DNA of 23,202 bases from Deltaproteobacteria bacterium. Lineage in GTDB: Bacteria; Desulfobacterota; Syntrophia; Syntrophales; Smithellaceae. Shown here in pieces: positions 15,976 through 23,202 of the stretch (the first letter of the stretch is position 1; every line of letters begins with the position of its first letter). Below the pieces are notes generated by a model. The model searched no databases. It was not told the DNA's origin and worked only from the letters and a program-made list of their open reading frames with translations. Both the position numbers and the translations under genes were made by a program. The stretch lies in the NCBI GenBank assembly GCA_009668925.1, contig SBEK01000045.1, forward strand, positions 1 through 23,202, in the 5' to 3' direction.

Positions 15976-16745
15976 AAATTCATCCGACGGCAATTATCGC
16001 AGAAGACGTCCAGCTTGGCGAGGGCGTGGAAATCGGTCCTTACTCGATTATCGGACCGGAAGTTAAAATCGGCAAGAACACCGTCATCGGTCCGCACACG
16101 GTGATCGATATTTACACCCAAATCGGCGAAGGCTGCAAAATTCTGCAATTCTGCTCCATCGGCGCTCCTCCCCAGGACCTTAAATTCGGCGGGGAAAAAA
16201 CGGGCGTGGTGATCGGAAATTTCAATACGATCCGGGAATATGTCAGCATTCACCGCGGCACGACCGCCGACACCGGCCTGACCGTCATCGGCGACCACAA
16301 CCTGTTCATGGCCTATGTCCACATCGCCCATAACTGCAAAGTGGGCAACCACGTGATCATTGCGAATTCGACGGGGCTGGCCGGACACGTTGAAGTTGAA
16401 GACTACGCGATCATCAGTCCGCTTTCCGGCGTCCATCAATTCTGCCGCATCGGCGCACACTGCATTGTCGGCGGCGCATCGGCCGTGGTCAAGGATATTC
16501 CGCCTTACACCATGGCCAACGGCAACCGGGCCACGCTGTTCGGGCTCAATCTGATCGGGCTCACGCGGCGCGGCTTTTCCGAGAGTTCCATCGCCGCCGT
16601 CAAACAGGCCTATCGCATCATTTTCCGCTCCGACCTGCTTCTGGAGGAAGCTCTGGAAAAGGCCAAAGCCGAGGTGGAAGACTGCCCCGAAGTGCGGCAC
16701 TTTATCGACTTTATTCAAAAATCAAAAAGAAGCATTTGCCGGTAG
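15972..16745 (+). CDS. lpxA: UDP-N-acetylglucosamine 3-acyltransferase LpxA
   Basis: The 257-residue LpxA starts lipid A synthesis by moving a 3-hydroxyacyl chain from ACP to the 3 position of the UDP sugar. The beta-helix of hexapeptide repeats covers about 1-185, with the catalytic base His120 in HIAHNC (E. coli His125). GHV and VHQFC match E. coli His144 and His160. Gly168 matches the chain-length ruler residue Gly173, allowing a long chain. The uracil-side motif reads [10 protein letters not shown], so Ile195 replaces E. coli Glu200. The C-terminal helical part is complete. The gene overlaps lpxD by four bases, leaving no room for fabZ, which often sits here. The downstream neighbours suggest the acceptor may be the 3-amino sugar. 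Confidence 0.96.
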   Translation: MKIHPTAIIAEDVQLGEGVEIGPYSIIGPEVKIGKNTVIGPHTVIDIYTQIGEGCKILQFCSIGAPPQDLKFGGEKTGVVIGNFNTIREYVSIHRGTTADTGLTVIGDHNLFMAYVHIAHNCKVGNHVIIANSTGLAGHVEVEDYAIISPLSGVHQFCRIGAHCIVGGASAVVKDIPPYTMANGNRATLFGLNLIGLTRRGFSESSIAAVKQAYRIIFRSDLLLEEALEKAKAEVEDCPEVRHFIDFIQKSKRSICR

Positions 16746-16757
16746 AGAGACAAAGCC

Positions 16758-17714
16758 ATGACAAAAGAAAAACTGATCAGAGTGGGGGTGGTCGGCATCG
16801 GCCACCTGGGCGGGTATCATCTGCAAAAATACGCGAAGATCGACGGCTGTAAAATTACCGCCGTATCGGATACCCAGGTCGAAAGAGCGAAAAAAGCGGC
16901 CGAAGTTTACGGCTGCGAGGCCTTTACGGACCACCGGGACCTGCTGGATAAGGTGGATGCCGTGAGCATTGCCGTGCCCACCGGCTACCATCACGCGGTG
17001 GCCCGGGATTTTCTGGCCGCGGGGATCGACGTGCTCATTGAGAAGCCGCTTTGCGCCACCGTGCAGGAAGCGGATGACCTGCTTGCGCTGGCGAAGAAAA
17101 AGAATCTGGTTTTCCAGGTCGGCTTTGTCGAACGTTTCAATCCCGCGGTGATGGCGCTCGAAAAGGTGATCACGCGGCCCGTGTTTATCGAAGTGCACCG
17201 CCTGCATCCTTTTTTTGAACGCGGCACGGACGTGGACGTCATTCTCGATTTAATGATCCACGATCTGGACATCATTTTGAAGTTCGTTCATTCTCCGCTT
17301 ACCAACGTGGAAGCGGTGGGCGTTCCCGTCCTCTCGGACAAGATTGACATCTCCAATGTGCGGTTAACCTTTGCCTGCGGCTGCATCGCCAATGTCACGG
17401 CCAGCCGCATCAGCGTCAAGACCATGCAGAAGCTCCGCTTCTTCGGACCGGAAGGCTACCACGCCGTGGACACCCGCAAACGGGAAATCCTGTCGCTTTC
17501 CAAAGTCGCGGGCGCGGACGGCAAGCAGCAGATCATTCAGAACGCCATCGACATCGGCGACCATGATCCCCTCGAAGAAGAAGTGCGATCGTTCATCCGC
17601 TGTGTGGAAGAGCGGTCAACGCCCGTGGTTTCCGGCGAGGAAGGACGAAAATCGCTGGCGCTCGCTGAAGAGATACTCAAAAAAATGAAAACGCATGAGG
17701 ACATTCCTTTATGA
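16758..17714 (+). CDS. gnnA: Gfo/Idh/MocA oxidoreductase, likely UDP-GlcNAc 3-dehydrogenase GnnA
   Basis: A 318-residue NAD(P)-dependent dehydrogenase of the Gfo/Idh/MocA family. The Rossmann motif GVVGIGHLG is at residues 10-18, the conserved EKP at 95-97, and the catalytic-region HDLD at 168-171 in LMIHDLDII. The C-terminal half is the alpha/beta substrate domain. In the described gnnA/gnnB pathway, GnnA oxidises the 3-hydroxyl of UDP-GlcNAc to a ketone for the partner aminotransferase. The assignment rests on position: 12 bases after lpxA, overlapping an aminotransferase by four bases, and before lpxB. The alternative is a WlbA/WbpB-like enzyme for another 3-amino sugar. Family certain; substrate inferred. 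Confidence 0.82.
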   Translation: MTKEKLIRVGVVGIGHLGGYHLQKYAKIDGCKITAVSDTQVERAKKAAEVYGCEAFTDHRDLLDKVDAVSIAVPTGYHHAVARDFLAAGIDVLIEKPLCATVQEADDLLALAKKKNLVFQVGFVERFNPAVMALEKVITRPVFIEVHRLHPFFERGTDVDVILDLMIHDLDIILKFVHSPLTNVEAVGVPVLSDKIDISNVRLTFACGCIANVTASRISVKTMQKLRFFGPEGYHAVDTRKREILSLSKVAGADGKQQIIQNAIDIGDHDPLEEEVRSFIRCVEERSTPVVSGEEGRKSLALAEEILKKMKTHEDIPL

Positions 17715-18805
17715 TTCCAATGGTTGATTTGAAAAGGCAATACAGCCGCTTGAAGACGGAAATTGACCAGGCGGTTGGAAAAACTCTGGAAGATACACAG
17801 TTTATTTTGGGCCCGAACGTCGCGGCGCTGGAAAAGGAAATCGCCGCCTACCACGGATTGCCCTACGCGGTCGGGTGCGCCAACGGCACGGACGCGCTCT
17901 TGCTGGCGCTGCGCGCCTGCGGCATCGGCGCGGGCGACGAAGTCATCACCACGCCCTTCACCTTCATCGCGACGGCGGAAGTCGTGGCCCTTCTGGGCGC
18001 GAAACCCGTTTTTGTCGACATCAGCCCGGATACCTATAACATCGATCCCGCTCTGATTGCCTCCCGGATCACCTCCCGGACCAAAGCGATCATTCCGGTT
18101 CATTTGTTCGGCCATCCCGCCGACATGGATCCGATCATGGACATTGCCCGAAAGCACCATCTGAAAGTGATTGAAGACTGCGCTCAGGCGTTCGGCGCCG
18201 CCTATCAGGGCCGGACGGTCGGAACCTTCGGAGACGCCGGCTGCTTCAGCTTCTTCCCCAGCAAAAATCTGGGCTGCTATGGCGACGGCGGCATGGTCGT
18301 GACGGCCAGCGAAGAAATCGCCTCGAAAATAAAGATGCTCCGCAACCACGGCAGTTCCGTCCGGTATTATCATTCCGAAGTCGGCTACAACAGCCGGCTC
18401 GATGAAATCCAGGCCGCCATCCTCCGGGTCAAGCTGTCCCGGATCGACGAGTTCAATTCGGCCCGCCGCCAAAACGCCGCCGCCTACTGCCGGGCTCTGG
18501 CCGGCAAAGACCTGGTGCTGCCCTCCGAACGCCCCGGCTGCAAACACGTGTATCACCAGTTTACGCTGCGGGTGAAGAACCGCCAGGCCGCAGCCGATGC
18601 GCTTTCGGCCGCGGGAGCCGCCTCGGCCGTTTACTACCCGGTCCCGCTGCACCAGCAGGACGTCTTTCTTAAAATGTATGGCCCGCAGGAAAGTCTCACG
18701 GTCACGGAAACCTGCGCGAAAGAGGTTCTTTCTCTGCCGATGTTTCCGGAATTAACTCCGGAGGAAATCAGGCTGATAACCGATGCGGTCAGTCATGTCC
18801 TTTGA
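17711..18805 (+). CDS. gnnB: DegT/DnrJ/EryC1 aminotransferase, likely GnnB
   Basis: A 364-residue PLP-dependent sugar aminotransferase. The start [10 protein letters not shown], the cofactor-phosphate region [14 protein letters not shown], and [10 protein letters not shown] are typical of the DegT/VioA/WlbC group. The PLP lysine is Lys185 in FFPSKNLG, with Asp-rich [10 protein letters not shown] before it. [21 protein letters not shown] is the standard subunit-interface block. In the proposed pathway it transfers an amino group, probably from glutamate, to the 3-keto sugar made by GnnA, giving UDP-GlcNAc3N for LpxA. The ATGA overlap with gnnA shows coupled translation. Alternatives include WbpE/WlbC-like or other UDP-3-keto-sugar enzymes. 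Family certain; substrate inferred from context. Confidence 0.82.
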   Translation: MIPMVDLKRQYSRLKTEIDQAVGKTLEDTQFILGPNVAALEKEIAAYHGLPYAVGCANGTDALLLALRACGIGAGDEVITTPFTFIATAEVVALLGAKPVFVDISPDTYNIDPALIASRITSRTKAIIPVHLFGHPADMDPIMDIARKHHLKVIEDCAQAFGAAYQGRTVGTFGDAGCFSFFPSKNLGCYGDGGMVVTASEEIASKIKMLRNHGSSVRYYHSEVGYNSRLDEIQAAILRVKLSRIDEFNSARRQNAAAYCRALAGKDLVLPSERPGCKHVYHQFTLRVKNRQAAADALSAAGAASAVYYPVPLHQQDVFLKMYGPQESLTVTETCAKEVLSLPMFPELTPEEIRLITDAVSHVL

Positions 18806-19976
18806 AAGAAGCAATATAGTGGAGGGCGCGGAAGCCATTCCCCACGGCCCGAAAGTGATGATCGTCGCCGGAGAAGCATCCGGTGATCTGCACGGCTCCT
18901 TCCTGGTTCGCGAGATGCTGGCCATCAATCCTTCTTTGCATTTCTACGGCATCGGCGGCAGTAAAATGAAAGAGGCCGGCGTGAAGTTTCTGGCGCCCGC
19001 CCGGGATATCGGCGTCGTGGGGGTGACCGAAGTTTTCTCGAAGCTCGGCACGTTTTTTCAAATCACCTCCAAAATCCGCAAATCCCTGGATCAGCTGAAA
19101 CCGAATCTGGTCATCCTGATCGATTTTCCCGACTTCAACCTCAACATCGTCGCCCGCGCGGCAAAAAAGAGAAACATCAAGATCTTTTATTACATCAGTC
19201 CGCAGGTGTGGGCCTGGCGCGAAGGGCGGGTCCGGCAGATTAAAAGGCTGGTCGATAAAATGGCCGTTATTCTGCCGTTTGAAGTGGATTTCTACGCCGC
19301 CCACGGATTTCCCGTTACCTATGTCGGCCATCCTCTGCTTGATACGGTGAAGACGGCGTTGACGAAAACCGCAGCCCGGCGCGCCTTCGGCCTGGACGAA
19401 AACCGGACCACCGTCGGACTTCTGCCGGGGAGCCGCACGGCGGAGGTCAGCCGGCTCCTGCCGGAAATGATGAAAGCAGCCGCAATCATCTCCCGAAAAA
19501 TCCCCGGCGTGCAGTATATCCTGCCTCTGGCAGATACGCTGGAAGAGCAAGCCGTCGCCGCGCTCATCGCTTCGTCCGGCATAGCCGTTAAAATCGTCCG
19601 CGGCCGCACCTACGATGTTCTGGCCTCCTGCGATCTCGCGATTGTCACCTCCGGAACGGCCACGCTGGAAACCGGACTGATGGGCGTACCGATGGTTATC
19701 GTTTATAAAATGTCGCTGTTTTCGGCGATTGTCGGCAAACTGATCATCAACCCGAAATATATCGGTCTGGTCAACATCATCGCCGGCAAGGCCGTTGCCC
19801 CCGAACTCATTCAGCTTGACGCCAACGGTCCGCGGATTGCCTCCGAGGCATTGGCGATATTATTAAATGACAACAAGAAACAGGAAATCAGCCGGGAGCT
19901 AAACAGAATCCGGCAAAAACTCGGCGAACCCGGCGCCCCGGGAAGGGCTGCGCAAATCGCCTGCGAAATGATATAG
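18783..19976 (+). CDS. lpxB: Lipid-A-disaccharide synthase LpxB
   Basis: The 397-residue GT-B (GT19) glycosyltransferase joins UDP-diacyl sugar and lipid X to form the tetra-acyl disaccharide 1-phosphate. The opening [14 protein letters not shown] is diagnostic, followed by [24 protein letters not shown], and [12 protein letters not shown]. The C-terminal nucleotide-binding half has [17 protein letters not shown] and [22 protein letters not shown]. The exact start is uncertain: ATGs at 18783 and 18795 both overlap gnnB, and neither has a strong Shine-Dalgarno. About 25 residues precede the conserved core if 18783 is used, more than in E. coli. The gap to msbA is eight bases. The other substrate-making enzyme, LpxH or LpxI, is not nearby. 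Confidence 0.96.
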   Translation: MRSVMSFERSNIVEGAEAIPHGPKVMIVAGEASGDLHGSFLVREMLAINPSLHFYGIGGSKMKEAGVKFLAPARDIGVVGVTEVFSKLGTFFQITSKIRKSLDQLKPNLVILIDFPDFNLNIVARAAKKRNIKIFYYISPQVWAWREGRVRQIKRLVDKMAVILPFEVDFYAAHGFPVTYVGHPLLDTVKTALTKTAARRAFGLDENRTTVGLLPGSRTAEVSRLLPEMMKAAAIISRKIPGVQYILPLADTLEEQAVAALIASSGIAVKIVRGRTYDVLASCDLAIVTSGTATLETGLMGVPMVIVYKMSLFSAIVGKLIINPKYIGLVNIIAGKAVAPELIQLDANGPRIASEALAILLNDNKKQEISRELNRIRQKLGEPGAPGRAAQIACEMI

Positions 19977-19984
19977 GATCCCTT

Positions 19985-21742
19985 ATGGAAACGTTTAAGC
20001 GTCTTTTGAAAATGGCCCAGCCTTACACCATGCGTTTTATCCTGGCTTCGCTGTGCATGCTCGTTGTCGGAGGCCTGCAATCCGCCCTGCCGCTCATCTC
20101 CAAACCCGCCATTGATGAGATCTTTGTCAGCAAGAATATGGATTCACTAAAATGGATCCCTTTTGCCATCATCGGCATCTTCATGTTCAAGGGGTTGGCC
20201 ACTTACGGCCAGGTCATTTTGATGAGCTCCGTCGGGCTGCGCATCGTCGCCGATTTGCGCAACAAGCTTTATGAATGCATTCAGCGGCAGTCGCTCGCGT
20301 TCTTCACGGAGCATCCGACAGGCGTCCTGATGTCGCGCATCACCAACGACGTTCTTTCCGTTCAGTCCGCCGCCTCGGAGGCGGTCACTTCCCTGGTGAA
20401 AGACAGCTTCACCCTCGTTTGCCTGGTCGGCGTTATCTTCTACACCGACTGGAAACTCGCGCTGATCGGCATGGTTGTCTTTCCGCTGACGATTTATCCG
20501 ATCTCCCGCTTCGGTAGGAAGATGCGCAAAGTGACGACCTCGTCGCAAGTCACGATGGGAACGCTCAACTCGCTCTTGCAGGAAACCATCGCCGGCACCC
20601 GCATCGTCAAGGCGTTCGGCATGGAAAAGTATGAAAGCGAGCGCTTCGGCAAAGAGAACGAGCGGCTTTTCCGGCTGAATATGAAGACGGTCACCGTCAA
20701 CGCCATTTCCAGCCCGCTCATGGAGTTCCTGGGGGGCTTAGGCATCGCGGCCGTCATCTTTTACGGCGGCTACAATGTTGTCCACGGATTTTCCACGCCC
20801 GGCAAATTCTTTTCCTTCCTGGCGGCTCTGCTCATGCTCTATGAGCCGGTCAAGCGCCTCACCAACGTCAACAACACGATGAACCAGGGCATCGCCGGAG
20901 CCGAGCGCATTTTCGCGATCGTCGACCGCGTCCCGGACATCCAGGATAATCCCGGAGCCTGGAAATTGCCGCCGATTAAAGAAGGCATCGACATTCAAAA
21001 TGTGACGTTTTGCTACGAAGAAAAGCCCGTCCTGAAAAACATCAATCTTTCGATCAAAGCGGGCGAAGTCGTCGCCTTTGTCGGGATGAGCGGCGGAGGC
21101 AAAACATCTCTGGTCAATCTGATCCCCCGTTTTTACGATGTCTCCGACGGCCGCATCCTGATTGACGGCCGTGACATCCGCAACGTCACCCTGCAGTCGC
21201 TGCGCAGCCAGATCGCCATCGTGACGCAGCAGACCATCCTCTTTAACGACACCGTCAAGAACAACATTGCGTACGGCGACATCAAGAGAACGGATGAAGA
21301 TATTTTCAACGCCGCCAAAGCGGCGAACGCCCACGATTTTATCATGAACCTCCCGCAAGGGTATGACAGCAACATCGGCGAACTGGGCACGAAGCTCTCC
21401 GGCGGCGAAAAGCAGCGCATTTCCATTGCGCGGGCGCTGCTCAAAGACGCGCCGATTCTGATCCTGGACGAAGCGACCTCATCGCTCGACACGGAAGCGG
21501 AAATTGAGGTGCAGGGAGCTCTCGACAACCTGATGAAAGGACGCACGACCCTGGTCATCGCGCATCGCCTGTCCACCATTCGCAACGCCGACCGGATCAT
21601 CGCGCTGGTCAACGGCGAGATCGTCGAAGAAGGCAGCCACGACACCCTGATGGCCAAAAAGGGTGAATACTACCGGTTATATAATCTGCAGTTTAAAGAT
21701 GAAGGAAACGGCAATGATCGATTGGCCAAGGATCTGGAATGA
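19985..21742 (+). CDS. msbA: Lipid A flippase MsbA-type ABC exporter
   Basis: A 585-residue half-transporter that flips core-lipid A across the inner membrane. The N-terminal part (about 1-310) has six membrane helices and the coupling segment NSLLQETIAGTRIVKAFGME. The nucleotide-binding domain has Walker A GMSGGGKTS at about 367-375, the Q-loop region IAIVTQQTILFND, signature LSGGEKQRISIARAL near 471, Walker B ILILDEATSSLD near 492, and the switch histidine in VIAHRLSTI. All are intact. The length is as expected (E. coli MsbA 582). AGGA lies six bases before the ATG at 19985. Its position between lpxB and lpxK supports MsbA over a general drug exporter. It overlaps lpxK by 29 bases. Confidence 0.93.
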   Translation: METFKRLLKMAQPYTMRFILASLCMLVVGGLQSALPLISKPAIDEIFVSKNMDSLKWIPFAIIGIFMFKGLATYGQVILMSSVGLRIVADLRNKLYECIQRQSLAFFTEHPTGVLMSRITNDVLSVQSAASEAVTSLVKDSFTLVCLVGVIFYTDWKLALIGMVVFPLTIYPISRFGRKMRKVTTSSQVTMGTLNSLLQETIAGTRIVKAFGMEKYESERFGKENERLFRLNMKTVTVNAISSPLMEFLGGLGIAAVIFYGGYNVVHGFSTPGKFFSFLAALLMLYEPVKRLTNVNNTMNQGIAGAERIFAIVDRVPDIQDNPGAWKLPPIKEGIDIQNVTFCYEEKPVLKNINLSIKAGEVVAFVGMSGGGKTSLVNLIPRFYDVSDGRILIDGRDIRNVTLQSLRSQIAIVTQQTILFNDTVKNNIAYGDIKRTDEDIFNAAKAANAHDFIMNLPQGYDSNIGELGTKLSGGEKQRISIARALLKDAPILILDEATSSLDTEAEIEVQGALDNLMKGRTTLVIAHRLSTIRNADRIIALVNGEIVEEGSHDTLMAKKGEYYRLYNLQFKDEGNGNDRLAKDLE

Positions 21743-22826
21743 TGACGATTCGCTTCGCCGCTTCAGCCCGACACGAGCACTCCTTTATCTTTTCTCGCTC
21801 GTCTACCGGCTGATCGTCTATCTGCGCAACCGGCTCTATGACCGGCAGATCCTCACATCCGTCAAACTGTCCCGTCCGGTCATCAGCGTCGGCAATCTCA
21901 CGGTCGGCGGCACGGGAAAAACGCCGTGCGTCATCGGGCTTGGCCAATTACTTGGGCGGCTTGGCTTTCAACCGGCCGTCATCAGCCGGGGCTATGGCGG
22001 CAAAAGCCCCGCCCCGGTCAATATTGTCTCCGACGGAAAGAGCATTCTGCAAGACGCCCGCGACGCCGGGGATGAACCGTTGCTCATCGCGCGCGCACTG
22101 CCGGGTATTCCCGTGATTACCGGCGCCAGGCGCGCCCTCACCGGGCAGGCGGCCATTGATCGCTTCGGCGCGCAGGTGCTGGTTTGCGACGATGCGTTTC
22201 AGCACCGGCAGATTGTCCGCGATATCGACATCGTTTTGCTCGACGCCGAAAAGCCCCTGGGCAATGGCCATCTCCTCCCGCGCGGCTGCCTCCGCGAATC
22301 CATCGAAGGTCTTCGCCGCGCCGATTGCCTGATTCTCACCCGCTGTGATCAGGCCTGCCCCCTGCATCCGGACATCGCGAAAATTGTTGAGGCGACGGGC
22401 ATTCCCGTCTTCCGCGCCGCCCACCGGTTCCGAGATCTGGTTCGGCCCTCGGACAACACGGCAGAATCGCCGGCCGGCCTCCGGGGTAAAAAAGTCTGCG
22501 CCTTCTCGGGAATTGCCCAGCCGGGGTCGTTTAAGAAGCTGCTTAGGGACGCCGGGGCGAACGTTCTTTCCTTTATTGAATTTCCGGATCATTATGTCTA
22601 TAACCGCAATGACCTGGATGCCATGGAAAAGCATTTTGCAACTCTGGGCGCCGAGGGCTGGATCACTACGGAAAAGGACGCCATGCGCCTTACGCCTTAT
22701 CCGGATTTTGCAGACAGGATCCTGATCCTGCGCGTAGAGATGGAAATTCAGCCGTCCACTCCGTCTTTTGAAGACTTTATTGCCGAGCGGCTTCAAAAGG
22801 TGAATGGAGAAAGGAAAAAGATATAA
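21714..22826 (+). CDS. lpxK: Tetraacyldisaccharide 4'-kinase LpxK
   Basis: The 370-residue inner-membrane-associated kinase phosphorylates the lipid A disaccharide at the 4' position. An N-terminal amphipathic or membrane helix (about residues 18-35) precedes the P-loop VGGTGKT at 64-70, in ISVGNLTVGGTGKTP. ISRGYGG, VITGARR, and DDAFQHRQIVRDIDIVLLDA with the catalytic-aspartate region follow. The second half contains AFSGIAQPGSFKKLL and TTEKDAMRL, both LpxK signatures. The ATG at 21714 is chosen because AAGGAA lies six bases upstream; earlier in-frame ATGs fall further inside msbA. It is the last gene of the run, and no intrinsic terminator is obvious after it. No Kdo transferase gene is seen in the window. 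Confidence 0.94.
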   Translation: MIDWPRIWNDDDSLRRFSPTRALLYLFSLVYRLIVYLRNRLYDRQILTSVKLSRPVISVGNLTVGGTGKTPCVIGLGQLLGRLGFQPAVISRGYGGKSPAPVNIVSDGKSILQDARDAGDEPLLIARALPGIPVITGARRALTGQAAIDRFGAQVLVCDDAFQHRQIVRDIDIVLLDAEKPLGNGHLLPRGCLRESIEGLRRADCLILTRCDQACPLHPDIAKIVEATGIPVFRAAHRFRDLVRPSDNTAESPAGLRGKKVCAFSGIAQPGSFKKLLRDAGANVLSFIEFPDHYVYNRNDLDAMEKHFATLGAEGWITTEKDAMRLTPYPDFADRILILRVEMEIQPSTPSFEDFIAERLQKVNGERKKI

Positions 22827-22853
22827 GATTTAAGAGGGCGGAATGCGCTATCC

Positions 22854-23114
22854 GTCATTGCGGACCCTCGGTCCGCGTGGCAATCCCATGGATGCAGTTT
22901 TAACGCGGCCAGGTCTGAATCCCTGGCTGTCATTGCGAGGCGAGCCGTGCGAGCCATGGCAATCCCGGGGATTCGGCAACTTATAAGATTGCCACGCCGA
23001 TTGAGAATCGGCTCGCAACGACTCTGTCGGCTTGCCACAGCGCCTGAGAAACGCTTCGCAATGACAGAAAGGACGAGAGGTTGCCACATTCACTGTCGTG
23101 AAGTCGAAATGACA
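22854..23114. repeat. Cluster of REP-like palindromic repeats (GTCATTGCGA...GGCAATCCC family)
   Basis: At least four related units occur. Unit one, 22854-22887, opens GTCATTGCGGACC and has GGACC-CTC-GGTCC at its centre. Unit two, 22929-22967, opens GTCATTGCGAGGCGAGCC and ends GGCAATCCCGG. Units three (22986-23020, AGATTGCCACGCCG then AATCGGCTCGCAA) and four (23031-23066, TTGCCACAG to CGCAATGACAG) run in the opposite direction. A degenerate half follows at 23081-23114. GTCATTGCGA pairs with TCGCAATGAC, so units can fold alone or with each other. The layout is two direct and two inverted copies downstream of lpxK. It fits dispersed intergenic repeats such as REP/BIME, and could protect the operon 3' end. 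Confidence 0.7.
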
Positions 23115-23134
23115 AAAAGAACCAAAGGGCGCAT

Positions 23135-23190
23135 TGAACATAGAACGTAATCTTTTGAACGTAGAACATAGAACTTTGAACATAGAACAT
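23135..23190. repeat. Degenerate short-repeat tract, GAAC(A/G)TAGAAC
   Basis: The 11-mer GAACATAGAAC or GAACGTAGAAC occurs four times: 23136-23146, 23157-23167, 23164-23174 and 23178-23188. Copies are separated or joined by TTTTGAAC and TTTGAAC variants. Spacing is irregular, and the tract may run past the window edge at 23202. No coding sense is seen. The 376-base gap 22827-23202 contains only this tract and the REP-like cluster. Confidence 0.6.
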
Positions 23191-23202
23191 GGTCTTTTTG
23201 AT

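Noticed and set aside
14740..18652. Several long antisense open frames across skp, lpxD, lpxA and gnnB (up to 371 codons)
   Set aside because: They mirror the repetitive, GC-biased codons of the real genes, are rich in Asp/His/Gly/Val runs, and lack ribosome-binding sites or known motifs.
22793..23190. Open frames on both strands in the region after lpxK
   Set aside because: They translate the palindromic repeats and the short-repeat tract; no protein family is visible.
22854..23190. CRISPR array
   Set aside because: Repeat units differ in length and orientation and have no regular unique spacers; no cas genes are nearby.
1..23202. tRNA, rRNA, riboswitch, insertion sequence or prophage genes
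   Set aside because: None recognised on either strand; no transposase or integrase motifs and no tRNA-like cloverleaf with a conserved TTCRA loop were noticed.

Overview
The window looks like a chromosomal segment of a Gram-negative, diderm bacterium. Gene order and protein style resemble the former Deltaproteobacteria (Desulfobacterota, Syntrophales-like). This taxonomic guess is inference: no rRNA or tRNA is present, and it rests on the combined Mla, Lol, Bam and Lpx gene set, a BamA with an extra N-terminal domain, and the repeat-rich intergenic spaces. No phage, insertion sequence or CRISPR array is seen.

Layout. (1) 1-236: the 3' end of a DUF488/YeaO-type gene. (2) 237-720: non-coding DNA with a probable repeat element and a terminator serving the next gene. 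(3) 721-996 (-): a small membrane protein with its own strong ribosome-binding site and a sigma-54-like promoter. (4) 1370-5358 (+): a lipid-transport operon: mlaE with a fused STAS (MlaB-like) domain, mlaF, mlaD, and an auxiliary lipoprotein where mlaC would be expected, followed by a YjbQ-family gene. (5) 5400-6170 (-): suhB, convergent with yjbQ across a repeat-built hairpin. (6) 6311-7427 (+): rodZ-like gene and tatA. (7) 7573-7977 (-): ssb, with a recognisable promoter and terminator. (8) 8161-22826 (+): a tightly packed run of eleven genes: lysS, lolC/E, lolD, bamA, skp, lpxD, lpxA, an oxidoreductase (gnnA), an aminotransferase (gnnB), lpxB, msbA and lpxK (lysS plus eleven envelope genes). 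(9) 22827-23202: non-coding, with REP-like palindromes and a degenerate short-repeat tract.

How the genes work together. Nearly everything from 1370 onward serves the cell envelope. Mla moves phospholipid between membranes, LolCDE releases lipoproteins, BamA and Skp fold outer-membrane proteins, LpxD/LpxA/LpxB/LpxK build lipid A, and MsbA flips it.

The most interesting feature is the oxidoreductase-aminotransferase pair between lpxA and lpxB. This is the arrangement described for gnnA/gnnB, which convert UDP-GlcNAc to its 3-amino analogue so that LpxA makes an amide bond. If the assignment holds, this organism's lipid A has amide-linked primary acyl chains at the 3 position. Other points: fabZ, lpxC and lpxH/lpxI are absent from the cluster, MlaC is replaced by a PqiC-type lipoprotein, and BamA has an extra periplasmic domain and ends without the usual terminal aromatic residue.
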